The position numbers and the translations under genes were made by a program. DNA of 64,000 bases from positions 248,001 to 312,000 of the forward strand of contig NZ_JARBFX010000006.1 of assembly GCF_028863665.1 (NCBI RefSeq), read 5' to 3'. The stretch's first letter is position 1. Each line of letters starts with the position of its first letter. Origin of the DNA: Aquabacter sediminis. Lineage in GTDB: Bacteria; Pseudomonadota; Alphaproteobacteria; Rhizobiales; Xanthobacteraceae. A model generated the notes under the pieces. It was given only the letters and a program-made list of their open reading frames with translations, searched no databases and had not been told where the DNA came from. Positions 25,218 to 33,547 of the stretch are shown here, one piece after another.

Positions 25218-25799
25218 TCACCCTGCCGGATACAGCAGCCGTGCCAGGTCCCGTGCTGTCGCCCGCAGGCGGGTGGGGTCGCCGTGGACCCGTTCCATCA
25301 CCGCAAGGCCCCGGGTGAAGGTCACGATCAGGCGCGCCGCTTCGGGCGGCGGCAAGGCGAGGCCGGCACGGGCCTCCGGCCGGTCCAGGGCGGTGCCGAT
25401 CGCGGTCTCAAGGCGGGAGAGAAGGTCGCGCACCCGCGTCGCCACCTTGGGGCTCGCCAGATCCCCCTCGGCGGCCAGCCGGGTGGTGAGGCAGCCGCGC
25501 GCTGCATCGTTGAAGGTCATGTTGGCGATCAGCGTCTCGAATAGGCGCTCCAGGCCGGCGGCACCCGGCGCGCCCGCGAGCGCGGACGCCACCGCACCGA
25601 CAATGCGCGCCTCATAGGCATCGAAGGCGCGCAGGAAAAGGGCCTCCTTGTCGCCATAGGCGTTATAGAGGCTGCCCCGTTGAACGCCGGTGGCCTGCGC
25701 GAGGTCGCACATGGAGGTGGCCTCGAAGCCCTTGCGGCGGAACACCGCCTCGGCCCGCGCCAGCACCTCGTCCTCCTCGAACCGCCGCACACCGGCCAT
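25218..25799 (-). CDS. TetR-family regulator of the glutathione transferase genes
   Basis: A 193-residue repressor: DEVLARAEAVFRRKGFEATSMCDLAQATGVQRGSLYNAYGDKEALFLRAFDAYEARI is a typical TetR HTH of the AcrR/NemR-like group, followed by a helical ligand domain (CLTTRLAAEGDLASPKVATRVRDLL). ATGs at 25805 and 25799 are both possible; GAGG is correctly spaced for 25799. It is divergent from the two glutathione transferase genes, with two TTGACA-N4-TGTCAA type palindromes between, so it probably senses an electrophile or the GST substrate. Confidence 0.85.
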   Translation of the reverse strand: MAGVRRFEEDEVLARAEAVFRRKGFEATSMCDLAQATGVQRGSLYNAYGDKEALFLRAFDAYEARIVGAVASALAGAPGAAGLERLFETLIANMTFNDAARGCLTTRLAAEGDLASPKVATRVRDLLSRLETAIGTALDRPEARAGLALPPPEAARLIVTFTRGLAVMERVHGDPTRLRATARDLARLLYPAG

Positions 25800-25842
25800 C
25801 GCCATACCTCGCGCGTCCGCCTTTCCGGTCGGCACTTCATTC

Positions 25843-25858
25843 TTGACACAAGCGTCAA
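25843..25858. promoter_or_regulatory. TetR operator: TTGACACAAGCGTCAA
   Basis: A 5-6-5 inverted repeat (TTGAC-ACAAGC-GTCAA), 44 bases upstream of the TetR start. It is a weaker copy of the perfect site 18 bases to its right. Confidence 0.6.
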
Positions 25859-25860
25859 AC

Positions 25861-25876
25861 TTGACACTCATGTCAA
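25861..25876. promoter_or_regulatory. TetR operator: TTGACACTCATGTCAA
   Basis: A perfect 6-4-6 palindrome (TTGACA-CTCA-TGTCAA) that may also overlap a -35 element (TTGACA) for the plus-strand GST operon, 81 bases before its start. Confidence 0.7.
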
Positions 25877-25956
25877 GCATGCCATGGGGCAAGGGACCTT
25901 CCAAGAGGCCGGCCACCCGCCTCCCGAAGGCCCGACGCCCGCTCTGGGAGGACGGC

Positions 25957-26664
25957 ATGATCGAACTTCTCTACTGGACCACGCCCAACGGCCATAAGAT
26001 CGTCATCGCGCTGGAGGAACTGGGCCTCGACTACAAGATCACCCCGGTCAACATCTCCACCGGCGACCAGTTCAAGCCGGACTTCCTGGCGGTGAGCCCC
26101 AACAACCGCATCCCCGCCATCATCGACCATGCGCCGCAAGACGGGGCAGGCCCGCTCTCGGTGTTCGAATCCGGCGCCATCCTGGAATATCTCGCCGACA
26201 AGACGGGCAAGCTGCTGCCCAAGCCGCCCCGCGCCCGCTTCCAGACCCTGGAATGGCTCTACTGGCAGATGGCGGGCCTTGGCCCCATGGCCGGGCAGGC
26301 CCATCACTTCCTGCATTATGCGCCCGAGCACGTGCCCTACGCCGCCCAGCGCTATGTGAAGGAATCCAACCGCCTCTATGGCGTGCTCGACCGCCGGCTG
26401 GCGGTGGCGGACTATATGGGCGGCGACTTCTCCATCGCCGACATCGCTGCCTATCCCTGGGTGCGTTCCCATTCCCGGCACGGCCAGAACCTGGACGATT
26501 TCCCCAACGTGAAGCGCTGGTTCGAGGCCATTTCCGCCCGCCCCTCGGTGGTCAAGACCTATGAAATCGCCGCCTCCATCAATACCGTGCCGACCGTGAG
26601 CGAGGCCTCCCGCAGCCTCCTCTTCAACCAGACCGCCCAACTCCCCGCCGGAGGCGCCGCATGA
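25957..26664 (+). CDS. Glutathione S-transferase, Nu-class/YghU-like
   Basis: A 235-residue GST. The N-terminal thioredoxin fold shows LLYWTTPNGHKIVIALEELGLDYKITPVNI, NNRIPAIIDH (cis-Pro) and VFESGAILEYLADKTGKLL (Glu-Ser that bind the gamma-glutamyl group); the C-terminal helical domain contains DFSIADIAAYPWVRSH, the N-capping box. TTPNGxK is typical of the Nu class (YghU, YfcG), which has disulfide reductase/peroxidase activity. It starts 11 bases after GGGAGG and overlaps the next GST by ATGA. Confidence 0.9.
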   Translation: MIELLYWTTPNGHKIVIALEELGLDYKITPVNISTGDQFKPDFLAVSPNNRIPAIIDHAPQDGAGPLSVFESGAILEYLADKTGKLLPKPPRARFQTLEWLYWQMAGLGPMAGQAHHFLHYAPEHVPYAAQRYVKESNRLYGVLDRRLAVADYMGGDFSIADIAAYPWVRSHSRHGQNLDDFPNVKRWFEAISARPSVVKTYEIAASINTVPTVSEASRSLLFNQTAQLPAGGAA

Positions 26665-27383
26665 CCGTCAAGGCTCCCCTCACCCTCTACGAACTGGCCG
26701 GCGCCGACCCGCGCCTGCGCTTCAGCCCCCATTGCTGGAAGGTGCGCCTGGCGCTGGCCCATAAGGGGCTCGACGTGGACGGCGTGCCGTGGCGCTTCAC
26801 GCAGAAAGAGGAGATCGCCTTTTCCGGCCAGGGCGCCGTGCCGGTGCTGGTGGACCAGGGCGAGGCGGTGAGCGATTCCTTCCGCATCGCCTGTTACCTG
26901 GAAGACCGCTATCCCGATCGCCCCGCCTTATTCGGCGGCGAGGTGGGTCGCGGCATGGCCCGCTTCGTCAACAGCTGGGCCGATACCGGCCCCATGGCCA
27001 CCATCGCCCCGGCCCTGATGCTGACCATCTTTGGCCGCATCGCGCAGGAGGACCGGGACTATTTCCGCACCTCCCGCGAGAAGCGGTTCGGTAAGGCCCT
27101 GGAAGAGGTGGCCGGCGATGTGGACGCGCGCGTCGCCGCCTTCCGCCAGACCCTCACGCCCCTGCGCGCCATGCTCCAGCACCAGCCCTTCGTGTGCGGC
27201 GACACCCATGCCTATGGCGACTATGCCGCCTTCGGCGTCTTCATGTGGATCCGCTGCGTCTCCGACCTGGAGGTGCTGGAAGAGGCCGATCCCGTCCATG
27301 CCTGGCGTGAGCGGATGCTCAACGCTTTCGACGGCCTCGCCCGCACGGCGCCCACGCCGAAGGATTGCGGCCTCGCCGCCTGA
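26661..27383 (+). CDS. Glutathione S-transferase resembling beta-etherase LigE
   Basis: A 240-residue GST of the fungal/LigE-like group. TLYELAGADPRLRFSPHCWKVRLALAHKGLDVDGVPWRFT, VPVLVDQGEAVSDSFRIACYLEDRYPDRPALF and the C-terminal CGDTHAYGDYAAFGVFMWIRCVSD parallel the sphingomonad lignin beta-aryl ether cleaving enzymes in layout. Real etherase activity is inference only; many relatives are dehalogenases or of unknown role. ATGA overlap with the upstream GST shows a two-gene operon under the TetR at 25218-25799. Confidence 0.82.
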   Translation: MTVKAPLTLYELAGADPRLRFSPHCWKVRLALAHKGLDVDGVPWRFTQKEEIAFSGQGAVPVLVDQGEAVSDSFRIACYLEDRYPDRPALFGGEVGRGMARFVNSWADTGPMATIAPALMLTIFGRIAQEDRDYFRTSREKRFGKALEEVAGDVDARVAAFRQTLTPLRAMLQHQPFVCGDTHAYGDYAAFGVFMWIRCVSDLEVLEEADPVHAWRERMLNAFDGLARTAPTPKDCGLAA

Positions 27384-27391
27384 CGTTCCCT

Positions 27392-27416
27392 CCGCCGGGG
27401 CGCCCTGCCCCGGCGG
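27392..27416. terminator. Hairpin after the GST operon
   Basis: CCGCCGGGG-CGCCCTG-CCCCGGCGG, a perfect 9-bp GC stem nine bases after the GST stop. It has no T-run. Confidence 0.6.
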
Positions 27417-27436
27417 ATCAGCCCCCATGATGGGCG

Positions 27437-27455
27437 AAATTAAAGATCATAATTT
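27437..27455. promoter_or_regulatory. AT-rich palindrome upstream of the flavin reductase gene
   Basis: AAATTA-AAGATCA-TAATTT, a perfect 6-7-6 inverted repeat, in an AT-rich patch 64 bases before the start. A LysR box (T-N11-A) can be drawn within it, and the LysR gene at 28031-28969 is the nearest regulator. TCATAATT within it recurs at 30160-30167 (complement) and 37905-37912. Confidence 0.5.
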
Positions 27456-27518
27456 GAAATCATGGCCCGATGCCCTCAAGGTGCCTTCATGTGAGGCCGC
27501 TGAGGAACAACAGCCGAA

Positions 27519-28019
27519 ATGTCCGACCTGGAAACCTTGAACCCCATTCTTCCGCGCCATTTCCGCGACGTCCTCGGGGCTTTCGCGACCGGCGTGGTGG
27601 TGGTGACCACCAATGGGAGCGGCGGGCGCCCGGTGGGGCTGACCATCAATTCCTTCAACTCGGTGTCGCTGGACCCGCCGCTCATCCTGTGGAGCCTGGC
27701 GCTGAAAGCCCCAAGCCTGCCGGCCTTCCAGGCCAGCAATGTCTTCAATATCAACATCTTGGCCGAGCACCAGGAAGCCCTGGGCCGCCGTTTCGCCACT
27801 CCCGCCGAGAACAAGTTCGCCGACGTGGACCATGCCCCCGGCCTCAATGGCGCGCCCGTCCTGGCGGACACCGCGGCCCATATGGAATGCCGGGTCTATG
27901 CCCGCTATCCGGGCGGGGACCACGAGATCTATGTCGGCGAAGTCACCGCCCTACAAGATCGTGGGCATGCCCCCCTCGTCTATCACCGCGGCGGCTTCCG
28001 CCGGCTGCACGGCGGCTGA
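27519..28019 (+). CDS. Flavin reductase (HpaC-like) domain protein
   Basis: A 166-residue FMN-binding split-barrel flavin reductase: RHFRDVLGAFATGVVVVTTNGSGGRPVGLTINSFNSVSLDPPLILWSLALKAPSLPAF is the family core, with FNINILAEHQEALGRRFA and the C-terminal HHxx-like VYHRGGFRRL. It makes reduced FMN for a partner monooxygenase. The luciferase-type monooxygenase at 32305-33411 is the natural partner in this region, and no closer one exists. Convergent with the LysR gene. Confidence 0.88.
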   Translation: MSDLETLNPILPRHFRDVLGAFATGVVVVTTNGSGGRPVGLTINSFNSVSLDPPLILWSLALKAPSLPAFQASNVFNINILAEHQEALGRRFATPAENKFADVDHAPGLNGAPVLADTAAHMECRVYARYPGGDHEIYVGEVTALQDRGHAPLVYHRGGFRRLHGG

Positions 28020-28030
28020 ACCGGGGGCCC

Positions 28031-28969
28031 TCAGGCGGCGGGCGCCTCGTCCTCGAAATAGCCGGTCCAGAACCGGTTGAGCCGCACCGCCTCTTCCCGC
28101 AGAAGCTCCAGGAAGGCAGCGGCGGGGGGCACGATGACGCGGCTCGACGGCTCGATGAGGACGAGGTCAAGTGGTTGAACCGGATCGACAATCGGCTGCA
28201 CCGATAAAGGCAGCCGGTCGATGTCCGCCGCCAGCATGATGGCGGGGACCACGGTCCGCCAGTCGGATGTGGCGACGAAATCCAGCGTGCCCATCATGGA
28301 ATCCATCTCCAGCATCCGCTCCACCTGCACGCTGTTCGAGGCAATATAGGTCTCGATCAGGGTGCGGCGGGTGTTGGCGACGGAGGGCAGGACCAGCTTC
28401 AACGGCCCGAGCGTCCGCAGCCGCACGGGCTTGAGGTGGCGGGCGGGCTCCAGGCGGCTCACCAGCGTCTCGTGGGTCGTCAAAAAGTGCTGTGATTTCA
28501 AGCCCGGACGGCCGGGAATGGACGGCACGATGGCGAAGTCCAGCTCGCCATTCAGCACCGCTTGGGTGAGGATCGGGCTGAAGGCCTCCACCACCCGCAC
28601 CGACACATTGGGATAGGCGGCGATGAACCGCCGCATGGCGGGGGCGAGCGTGACCCGCGTCATGGTGGGCATCAGCCCCACCGCAATGTCGCCGGAGACG
28701 CCAGACCCGAACATCAGCATGGTCTGGTGGGTCGCCTCGTGGAGGCGCAACATCTCCACACAGCGGCTGTAATAGGCATCCCCCGCCGGAGTGGGCGTGA
28801 CGCGCCCCTTGTCGCGCGAGAACAGCCGCACGCCAAACCGTTCTTCCAGCTTGCGAATATGCTGCGAGACGCCGGATTGGGTGCCGTGTTCGCGATTGGC
28901 GGCCGCCGTGAACGACCGCTCCTCATAGGCGGCCACGAACAGGCGGATTTCTCTCAGGCTTTCAGCCAC
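28031..28969 (-). CDS. LysR-family transcriptional regulator
   Basis: A 312-residue LTTR: HTH SLREIRLFVAAYEERSFTAAANREHGTQSGVSQHIRKLEERFGVRLFSRDKGRVTPTPAGDAYY, linker helix, then a PBP-fold sensor (VGLMPTMTRVTLAPAMRRFIAAYPNVSVRVVEA, FVATSDWRTVVPAIML). The start is a GTG at 28969. It adjoins the flavin reductase gene tail to tail (12-base gap) and may regulate that gene and the monooxygenase region. Confidence 0.9.
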   Translation of the reverse strand: MAESLREIRLFVAAYEERSFTAAANREHGTQSGVSQHIRKLEERFGVRLFSRDKGRVTPTPAGDAYYSRCVEMLRLHEATHQTMLMFGSGVSGDIAVGLMPTMTRVTLAPAMRRFIAAYPNVSVRVVEAFSPILTQAVLNGELDFAIVPSIPGRPGLKSQHFLTTHETLVSRLEPARHLKPVRLRTLGPLKLVLPSVANTRRTLIETYIASNSVQVERMLEMDSMMGTLDFVATSDWRTVVPAIMLAADIDRLPLSVQPIVDPVQPLDLVLIEPSSRVIVPPAAAFLELLREEAVRLNRFWTGYFEDEAPAA

Positions 28970-29055
28970 TTGGATACCCGTTCTCTTGTCACCCGACGAC
29001 GCCGGCGGGATCCTCCCATCCAGCTAGGCTCGCATGACTATTGATCGCTGGCAAA

Positions 29056-29081
29056 GGGCGGGCGCCCGTCCGCGCCCGCCC
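29056..29081. terminator. Hairpin after the Gfo/Idh gene
   Basis: GGGCGGGCG-CCCGTCCG-CGCCCGCCC, perfect 9-bp stem, 8 bases past the stop of the minus-strand oxidoreductase gene. Confidence 0.6.
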
Positions 29082-29088
29082 TGATGCC

Positions 29089-30078
29089 TCAGGGGACCAT
29101 GGCGAGACCGCCGGACTTGGCGGACGCAAAAACCGCCTCCAGAGCCGCCACATTCTCGATCATCTGGTCCATGGAGATGGGATAGGTCTCCTTGCCCTCG
29201 GCCGCCCGGGCGAATGCCTCCAGATTGGCGCGCACCGCCGGAGCAGGCGGGTATTCCAGGTCCTCCCGGGGCTTGCCGCGAATGACGTAAGTGGCCGTCC
29301 AGCCTTCCGAATTTTCCGGATGCGCCTTGTCGCGCACCTCGGCCCAGCCAGTGGAGCCATAGACCGCGATCCGGCCATCGAAGGGCGTGGTCAGGATGGC
29401 CGAGAGCAGCGCGTTGGCGCCGGACTTGAAATTGAGCGTCATGGCGAGCGTGTCGCCATTCTCAAACGAGGTGGCCAGCGTGGAGAGCGAGGTCAGAGCC
29501 CGCTCAGCCGGTCCAAGAATGGCGGTGGACAGGTCCAGCAGATGGATGCCGGTGGCGGTCACCGGCCCCACCGGGTTGGACGCACTGATGCGCCAGTTGC
29601 CGGGCGGCAGGGCCAAGAACTTGTCCTGGCTGAAATTGGCCTCCACCTGGAGAATGGTGCCCAGCTCACCCGCCTTGATGCGGTTCATCAGGTCGATGAT
29701 CGGCGGCTCGAACCGCCGCTCATGGCCGACGCCCAGCACCCGGTTATGCGCCCGGCATACGGCCACGGCGCGCTCCGCATCCGCCCGCGTCAGGCACAGG
29801 GGCTTCTCGCAGAAGACGTGCTTGCCGGCGGTCGCGGCGGCGACGATCTGCTCGGCATGGAATTGCTGCGGGGTGCACAGGATGACACCTTCCACTTCGG
29901 GATCGGCGATGACCGCCTCGAAGGTGGGAAGGAAGCGCGCGTCACGCTCGGCCGCGAGTGCCGCCTTGGCGGGGTCGACATCGGTCGCTGCCACGATGCG
30001 GATGTCCGGGCTGCCGGCCAGCACACGCAGCATGGTGCCACCCCACCACCCCATTCCGATAAGTCCAACCTTGAGCAT
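29089..30078 (-). CDS. Gfo/Idh/MocA-family oxidoreductase
   Basis: A 329-residue NAD(P)-dependent dehydrogenase. Rossmann start KVGLIGMGWWGGTMLRVLAGSPDIRIVAATDVD, then CTPQQFHAEQIVAAATAGKHVFCEKPLCLT with the catalytic EKP motif, and GVGHERRFEPPIIDLMNRIKAGELG; the second domain has TATGIHLLDLSTAILGPAE with the conserved His. Substrates of this family are mostly sugars, inositols or related polyols; none can be assigned. It follows the MFS gene by 115 bases on the same strand. Confidence 0.88.
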   Translation of the reverse strand: MLKVGLIGMGWWGGTMLRVLAGSPDIRIVAATDVDPAKAALAAERDARFLPTFEAVIADPEVEGVILCTPQQFHAEQIVAAATAGKHVFCEKPLCLTRADAERAVAVCRAHNRVLGVGHERRFEPPIIDLMNRIKAGELGTILQVEANFSQDKFLALPPGNWRISASNPVGPVTATGIHLLDLSTAILGPAERALTSLSTLATSFENGDTLAMTLNFKSGANALLSAILTTPFDGRIAVYGSTGWAEVRDKAHPENSEGWTATYVIRGKPREDLEYPPAPAVRANLEAFARAAEGKETYPISMDQMIENVAALEAVFASAKSGGLAMVP

Positions 30079-30193
30079 GCGTCTTTCCCTGTTTTTCAGC
30101 GTGTTGCGAAGCGTGGCGCCCCGTTCCGCTGCACTTTGCTGGCGCCGGGCCCGCAGCACAAATTATGAAGTCTTCTGTTTGCCAGTCATTTTT

Positions 30194-31420
30194 CTAATGG
30201 AGTTCAACCGGGGTCGCGCGCTCCGTCAGGTGGAGGGCAAGGGCGACCAGCACCACCGCGAGGCCGATCCCCATGGCCAGGGTCCAGCCGCCCACCACCA
30301 TGGCCCAGGCGCCCACGGCGGAGCCGATCGCGCCGCCCGAATAGAAGATGGAGAAGAACAACCCATTGACCCGGCTGCGCCCTTCCGAGCCCAAGGTGAG
30401 GATCGTGCGCTGCCCCACCACCAGCGAGCAGGCGACGCCGCAATCGAGAAGAATGCCGGCAACGACCAGCAGCACCAGCCCGCTGTGCCCGGCTCCCGCC
30501 ATCAGGCACAGTGCGAACGCCACGACGGAAGCGAGGATGCCGGCAAGCGCTCCGAGGCGTCCCCAGCCACGGTCAGATGCCCAGCCCACCAGGGGTGCGG
30601 CCCCTGCGCCCGTCACGCCCAGCAGCGCGAAGATGGCGATGCCCTTCTGCGTCATTCCGAAGGCGGAACTTGCCAGCAGGAGGGGGATTACCGTCCAGAA
30701 CAGTGTGAAAGCACCGAACAGGCAGAATTGAATGGCAGCGCGGCGACGGAGAACGGGGTGATCCACAAGCAGCGCGCGCAGAGAGCGGAACAGCGTGCGA
30801 TAGCGAAAGCCATCCGAGGGCGTGCGCCGGGGCACCACCAGCGCCATCACCAGCGCGAGCACCGTCACCACGGCGCAAGAGCCCAGAAACACCGCGCGCC
30901 AGCCATGGGCATCCGCCATCAGGCTGGCGATGGGCCGCGCCAGCATCATGCCCAGGAGTACTCCGGACATGACATTGCCCACCACCCGCCCCCGGTCAGC
31001 CGGCGCGGCGAGATGGGAGGCGTAAGGCACCAGGATCTGCGCCACCGAAGCCGAGATGCCGATGGAAAAGCAGGCGGCGAGGAAGAGCGGCGCATTGGCC
31101 GCGAGCCCCGCCGCCAGCAGGGATCCGGCCACAACCAGCAGCGTCGCGACGATGAGGCGCCGGTTCTCGAAACGGTCGCCCAGCGGCACCACCAGGAGCA
31201 GGCCGAGGCCATAGCCCACCTGCGTCACGGTCATGGCGATGCCAGCCGCCCAGGGGGCAATGCCGAGCGCCTCGCTGATGGGGGCCAGCAGCGGCTGGGC
31301 ATAATAGAGGTTCGCCACCACGATGCCGCCGCCCACCGCCAGCAGCAAGGTGAGCCAGAAGCCGAGCATGGGAGGAACCTGCCCGGCCACCTGTTCGCCC
31401 TCTCGGGGCTCGGCCGTCAT
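30194..31420 (-). CDS. MFS transporter
   Basis: A 408-residue, 12-helix permease with VVANLYYAQPLLAPISEALGI at helix 1, a signature of the YhcC/NarK-unrelated DHA1 subgroup of predicted drug or arabinose exporters, and LGDRFENRRLIVATLLV in loop 2-3. The ATG at 31420 overlaps the stop of the TauE-like gene as ATGA, so the two are coupled; a GTG at 31426 is an alternative. Direction and substrate are unknown. Confidence 0.85.
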   Translation of the reverse strand: MTAEPREGEQVAGQVPPMLGFWLTLLLAVGGGIVVANLYYAQPLLAPISEALGIAPWAAGIAMTVTQVGYGLGLLLVVPLGDRFENRRLIVATLLVVAGSLLAAGLAANAPLFLAACFSIGISASVAQILVPYASHLAAPADRGRVVGNVMSGVLLGMMLARPIASLMADAHGWRAVFLGSCAVVTVLALVMALVVPRRTPSDGFRYRTLFRSLRALLVDHPVLRRRAAIQFCLFGAFTLFWTVIPLLLASSAFGMTQKGIAIFALLGVTGAGAAPLVGWASDRGWGRLGALAGILASVVAFALCLMAGAGHSGLVLLVVAGILLDCGVACSLVVGQRTILTLGSEGRSRVNGLFFSIFYSGGAIGSAVGAWAMVVGGWTLAMGIGLAVVLVALALHLTERATPVELH

Positions 31421-32175
31421 GGCCACATCCTGACGCCGTCATAGATGAGCTTCGCGCCCACCAGAAGCAGCATCACATAGACGCAGAAGAAAAGGCGCTC
31501 GCGGTCGAGCCGGTCATGCAGCTTGCGGCCGCAATAGGTGCCGAGCGGAATGGCCGGGATCATGGCGGCCGAATAGGCCAGCAGATGCAGCCGGTCGAGG
31601 CCGATGGCGGCCATCAGCGGAAGCCGGGTGACGTTGGCGATGGTGAAGACCGCCGACATGGTTCCCGCATACATGGTCTTGGTGAGGGTGCGGCGGGTGA
31701 GATAGACCGCCACCGGCGGCTGGCCGGCATTGGCGAGGAAGGTGGTCAGCCCGCCAAGCGCACCCCACCCGAAAGCCCGCGGAGGCGAGACCTCCAGCGG
31801 CGTGCCCGGCTTCGGCCGCAGGAAGACCTGCCGGGCGGCGAAGGCCAGGACAGCAAAGCCGATCAAGGCGGCGCTCAAGTGGCGCGGCAAGCCGCCGAGC
31901 AGCAGTGCGCCCACCACCATTCCCGCAAAAACCCCGCTGGCGATCCAGATCACATCGGGCATGGACCAGGTGCGGGGCGGAAAGGCCTTGAGCGTTGCAA
32001 GATCCATGAGGGGCAGCAGGGGCGCCAGCACCACGGCGGCATCCACCGGGTCCATCACGAAGGTAAGGATGGGAATGCCAACCACGGCGAGGCCGCCGCC
32101 AAAGGCCCCCTTGGAAAAAGAGATGATGAAGACCGCCGCCAGCCCCGCGACGATCACCTGCGGTGCGAGATCCAT
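31417..32175 (-). CDS. TauE/SafE-family membrane protein (sulfite/organosulfonate exporter-like)
   Basis: A membrane protein of 252 residues from the ATG at 32175 (262 from an in-frame GTG at 32205) with about eight helices and the TauE/SafE repeats: FIISFSKGAFGGGLAVVGIPILTFVMDPVDAAVVLAPLLPLMD and, in the second half, GGLTTFLANAGQPPVAVYLTRRTLTKTMYAGTMSAVFTIANVTRL. Family members export sulfite, sulfolactate or other small anions. Operon with the MFS gene. Whether the region handles a sulfonated substrate is open. Confidence 0.85.
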   Translation of the reverse strand: MDLAPQVIVAGLAAVFIISFSKGAFGGGLAVVGIPILTFVMDPVDAAVVLAPLLPLMDLATLKAFPPRTWSMPDVIWIASGVFAGMVVGALLLGGLPRHLSAALIGFAVLAFAARQVFLRPKPGTPLEVSPPRAFGWGALGGLTTFLANAGQPPVAVYLTRRTLTKTMYAGTMSAVFTIANVTRLPLMAAIGLDRLHLLAYSAAMIPAIPLGTYCGRKLHDRLDRERLFFCVYVMLLLVGAKLIYDGVRMWP

Positions 32176-32304
32176 GCCCGATTGTCCCGTCTCGGCACCC
32201 GACACATGTCGGCACCGGCCCGCCCGCGTGTCGCTCAGAAGAAAATAAGGCGCAACCGGAATCCCGGCCGGGTTTCCGGTTGCGCCGTCACATCGAAGGA
32301 TGTG

Positions 32305-33411
32305 TCACTCGGCGGCCTTGGGGGCGCGGGCCTCGCGGCCCTCCACCAGAGGGACCACTTTTTCCGCCAGGAGGATCATGGACTTGCGGCCAAGCTCGCG
32401 GTCGACCCAGTCCTTGCCCGCGTAAAGCAGTGTGCCGAACGGGCCGGTGATCTCCTGGAAGCGGAGCAGGTCGTCGGCCACCTTGTCGGGCGTCCCCCAG
32501 ATGACCAGTTCGTCGAGCACGCGCTCGATGGTCAGGTCGTCGTCGGACATGTTGGGATCGGGCTTGAAGAGGTCGGCCCGCTTGTTGGCCTTCATCTTCG
32601 TCAGAAGCTGGTTGTAGTAGAAGCGATACGGGCTCTTGGGCCCAAGCGCATATTCGCGGGCGGTGGCGAGATCATCGGCCACGAATACGCTCTTGGCGAC
32701 GCGCCAGTCGGCGGGATTAGCCACGCGGCCCACCCGCTCGCAGCCCTCCACATATTTGGGCCAATGGGTGGCCACCCACTTGGGCAGAAGGAAGTTGGCG
32801 GAGATGGGCAGCCAGCCACGCGAGGCCGCTTCCGTCACGCCCTTGGAATAGGGCGCCACCACGGTCACCACGATGGGGGGATGGGGCTGCTGGAGCGGCT
32901 TCGACATGATGCCCTGGCCGATGGCCGGCATCATCGTGCGCTCTGTCGAGATCTTCCAGTACTTGCCCTCGATATTGTAGGGCGCCTCTCCGGCCCAGAT
33001 GGCCAGCACCGAATTGATGCCCTCGACGAACATCTCGTTCCGGTTGGCATCCAGGTTGCCGAAGACTTCCGCGTCAGAAAGCAGGCCGCCCGGGCTGATG
33101 CCGAAATTGAATCGACCATCCAGCATGTGGTCGAGCATGGCGATCTGCCCCGCCACGTTCGCGGGGTGGCTGTTGGGCATGTTGATGGTGCCCGTGCCCA
33201 GCCGGATCTGCTTGGTGTGCGAGGCGATCCAGGCCATGAACATCGCGCAGGAGGTGATGTTCTCCGCCTGGTCGGTCACGTGCTCGCCGCAATAGGCTTC
33301 CGTGTAGCCAAGTTCGTCCGCCAAGATAAAGGCGTCACGATCTTCTTTGAGAGACTGCCGCCAATCCTTGTCGATGGGGTGGATCGGCATGGTGAAGAAA
33401 CCGAGCTTCAT
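32305..33411 (-). CDS. Luciferase-like (LLM-class) flavin-dependent monooxygenase
   Basis: A 368-residue TIM-barrel monooxygenase of the bacterial luciferase class. KLGFFTMPIHPIDKDWRQSLKEDRDAFILADELGYTEAYCGEHVTDQAENITSCAMFMAWIASHTKQIRLGTGTINMPNSHPANVAGQIAMLDHMLDGRF covers the typical first strands and the GTG(T)xxxPxxHP motif. It is closest in style to limonene monooxygenase LimB and diketocamphane-type enzymes, which need reduced FMN from a separate reductase. The hydrolase gene directly upstream suggests monooxygenation (possibly Baeyer-Villiger) followed by ester or lactone cleavage. GGAG precedes the start. Confidence 0.85.
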   Translation of the reverse strand: MKLGFFTMPIHPIDKDWRQSLKEDRDAFILADELGYTEAYCGEHVTDQAENITSCAMFMAWIASHTKQIRLGTGTINMPNSHPANVAGQIAMLDHMLDGRFNFGISPGGLLSDAEVFGNLDANRNEMFVEGINSVLAIWAGEAPYNIEGKYWKISTERTMMPAIGQGIMSKPLQQPHPPIVVTVVAPYSKGVTEAASRGWLPISANFLLPKWVATHWPKYVEGCERVGRVANPADWRVAKSVFVADDLATAREYALGPKSPYRFYYNQLLTKMKANKRADLFKPDPNMSDDDLTIERVLDELVIWGTPDKVADDLLRFQEITGPFGTLLYAGKDWVDRELGRKSMILLAEKVVPLVEGREARAPKAAE

Positions 33412-33547
33412 CGCTCAACTCCAGACTGCTTTCAGCCAGGATAATCTGGCCCGGCCATTCACTGAAATGATTGTTTCTGATGCGCCGGATCAGTCCGGCT
33501 AATCGCCCGGTCGATGCCGGCGCGGGGGAAGCCGCGCCGGCAAGGCC

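Noticed and set aside
31417-32175. Claim that the region degrades a sulfonate because of the TauE/SafE protein and the HpsN-like enzyme
   Set aside because: The two genes are 15 kb apart in different modules and no sulfite-releasing lyase is present; TauE/SafE proteins carry many anions.
29387-33444. Long plus-strand frames (685 and 642 codons) opposite the Gfo/Idh, MFS, TauE and luciferase-like genes
   Set aside because: Shadows of minus-strand genes; Gln/His/Gly-rich without domain structure.
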